Positions 62,582 through 64,000 of a stretch of DNA of 64,000 nt are shown here, one piece after another. The notes under the pieces are model-generated. The model did no database searches. It worked only from the letters and a program-made list of their open reading frames with translations, and had not been told where the DNA came from. The stretch's first letter is position 1. Each line of letters opens with the position of its first letter. Origin of the DNA: Mesostigma viride (lineage: Eukaryota; Streptophyta; Mesostigmatophyceae; Mesostigmatales; Mesostigmataceae); the NCBI GenBank assembly GCA_009746045.1, contig RPFO01000178.1, forward strand, positions 335,369-399,368. Reading direction: 5' to 3'. The position numbers and the translations under genes are program-made.

Positions 62582-64000
62582 GCGCGCAACAAGCCAACTG
62601 TGGTATAGAGAGTGTCAGCTGACTGTACATGCTACTAGAGGAGCAGCGCCAAAGGATAATGAATGGAACGGTGACTATATATACGAACATTTGCCTAATT
62701 AATTATACAATATTTGCTTGAAGTATTAAACGTATCTGCTGCGACGATCACTGATCAGGCCGACTCTACCATCTGCGGGCCGGGATTTGCGGGGGCCCGG
62801 GGTGGATCATATTTCCAACATTCCATGGTTTAATATATAAACGTTTGTGACCAACAGCACTGTCTGAATTGATCAGCTAATTAGCTAGGCTGTGAATCCT
62901 ACGCTGGCATGAACACTGTTTTTTTCTGTATACGTAATAGATCGAGTGGGAACCGTCGATCGCGATCAAGATGGGCGATTGATCAGAGCTGCAGGCGGCC
63001 ATCTGATCGAATATAATACTGTACGTATAATACATGATGTTGACGGTCAATATATATGTCATGGCATTAATATTGCGAGTTTATACAGCATGTGATCCCC
63101 AGGCCAGAGACAGCTTGCACCAAGGCGACGCACTATATATACCGTAAACATCAATGCACAACACTACATATCATACTCCCTGAATCAATTTTGTCGTTCA
63201 TTAGATTTGCGCCTGGCGCCTGCGCGCATGCTAAATATAATAATTATGTGCAGCCCGCGGATTAAATATTGCGATCGGGTGCCTATGTACGCATGCGCAC
63301 CGCTGCCTGAGACACGAATTATTCCTAATGGGTGTTTCGCATTCTATTTACCTGTCCATTTTTATATCCCACCGACTTGCTGCAGGTTCCGGATCGGATG
63401 ATGGCGAGCTGTTGACTAGTACTGGTTGTTGTTCCTGCTGCAATGAGGTGCAGCTTTGGCGGGACTAGAACCAATAAATGGCGAAATCGTGACCATGCGT
63501 GATCCAGGCTGTCCTGCCACCTGGTGGATGGAACATGGAACGCACCACACAGGGCACCGCGAGTGGACCTCACACGTGGTGGGTGAGGCGGTCACATGCT
63601 CATTACGTGGTGCCTAATTTTCATGCCGCTCTTACGTGGCGCAAACTGGTTTGCACGCGGAGCGGAGCGGACCTAGAATAGACACTGTTTACCTTGCTGT
63701 TTACTACTGTTTGCTATTAGGCAACTTGTACTTGGCACCAAACGCGACAAAGCCAGTACGGTTCGATTCTACCCATCAGTGCCGAAGGTTGCCGAGGAGA
63801 ACAGGAAATAGCCAATACAGTGCAGTAGGTAGGCCAGGGGCCATGCCTGCAGCTTCCAAAATTATGAAGGCGACTCGCCATGGCCAAGCACTACAGTATG
63901 CATCCTGTCAAAGATTAGATGGATGGCCGACGTCAACTTGAGGCTCACTTATAGCTGTTTTGGCACGTCTTGTGTAAGCGCAGTGTCGAATCCAAATTGG
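62582..64000. other. No gene recognised
   Basis: AT-rich, with several TATATA tracts and short open frames lacking domains. Probably the upstream region of the chalcone-isomerase-like gene and/or of a gene beyond the window. Confidence 0.45.

Overview
The window looks like nuclear DNA of a green alga (Viridiplantae, probably a chlorophyte) that carries an integrated polinton-like virus. The evidence for a green host is threefold. There is an intron-rich MCM5 gene, a plant group-I (VIP1/RF2a/PosF21-type) bZIP gene, and a chalcone-isomerase-fold gene of the plant FAP/CHIL type. Host introns are GT-AG, host coding DNA is GC-rich, and a TGTAA motif of the kind chlorophytes use for polyadenylation lies downstream of the bZIP gene.

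Layout. 1-11852: MCM5 on the minus strand (12 exons resolved, C-terminus off the left edge), with several large introns each filled by its own private minisatellite. 11853-13650: divergent intergenic region holding a short retroposon with target-site duplications. 13651-19665: bZIP gene on the plus strand, its first intron dominated by a 21-bp minisatellite. 19666-22443: no gene recognised. 22444-43099: a 20.7-kb virus-like element bounded by ~700-bp terminal inverted repeats (TIRs). 43100-60500: a nest of mobile elements, including copies of a YADD-type non-LTR retroelement, an RLE-type LINE with two truncated tandem copies, a hAT-like element with an 8-bp duplication, and a second copy of a TTAA-flanked transposon. 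61026-62581: chalcone-isomerase-like gene on the minus strand. 62582-64000: nothing recognised.

The virus-like element carries a left block read leftward (primase-helicase, tyrosine recombinase, AT-hook protein, packaging ATPase, coiled-coil protein). A right block is read rightward (very large structural protein, zinc-finger protein, penton-like protein, amphipathic small protein, double-jelly-roll major capsid protein, Ig/lectin-type fibre, small proteins). Together these make a self-contained set for replication, integration, packaging and capsid building. No protein-primed PolB and no capsid protease are visible. The TIRs contain plant-type telomere-like heptamers and four long-stem hairpins each, which could be replication origins served by the UL9-like helicase. 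A piggyBac-like element (TTAA ends) has inserted into the largest structural gene, and several other viral genes are frame-broken. This copy is therefore probably a decaying endogenous virus. Single-base slips at G-runs in the host bZIP gene and the LINE show that some breaks may instead be sequence errors.

All domain calls come from reading motifs by eye; no database search was run.
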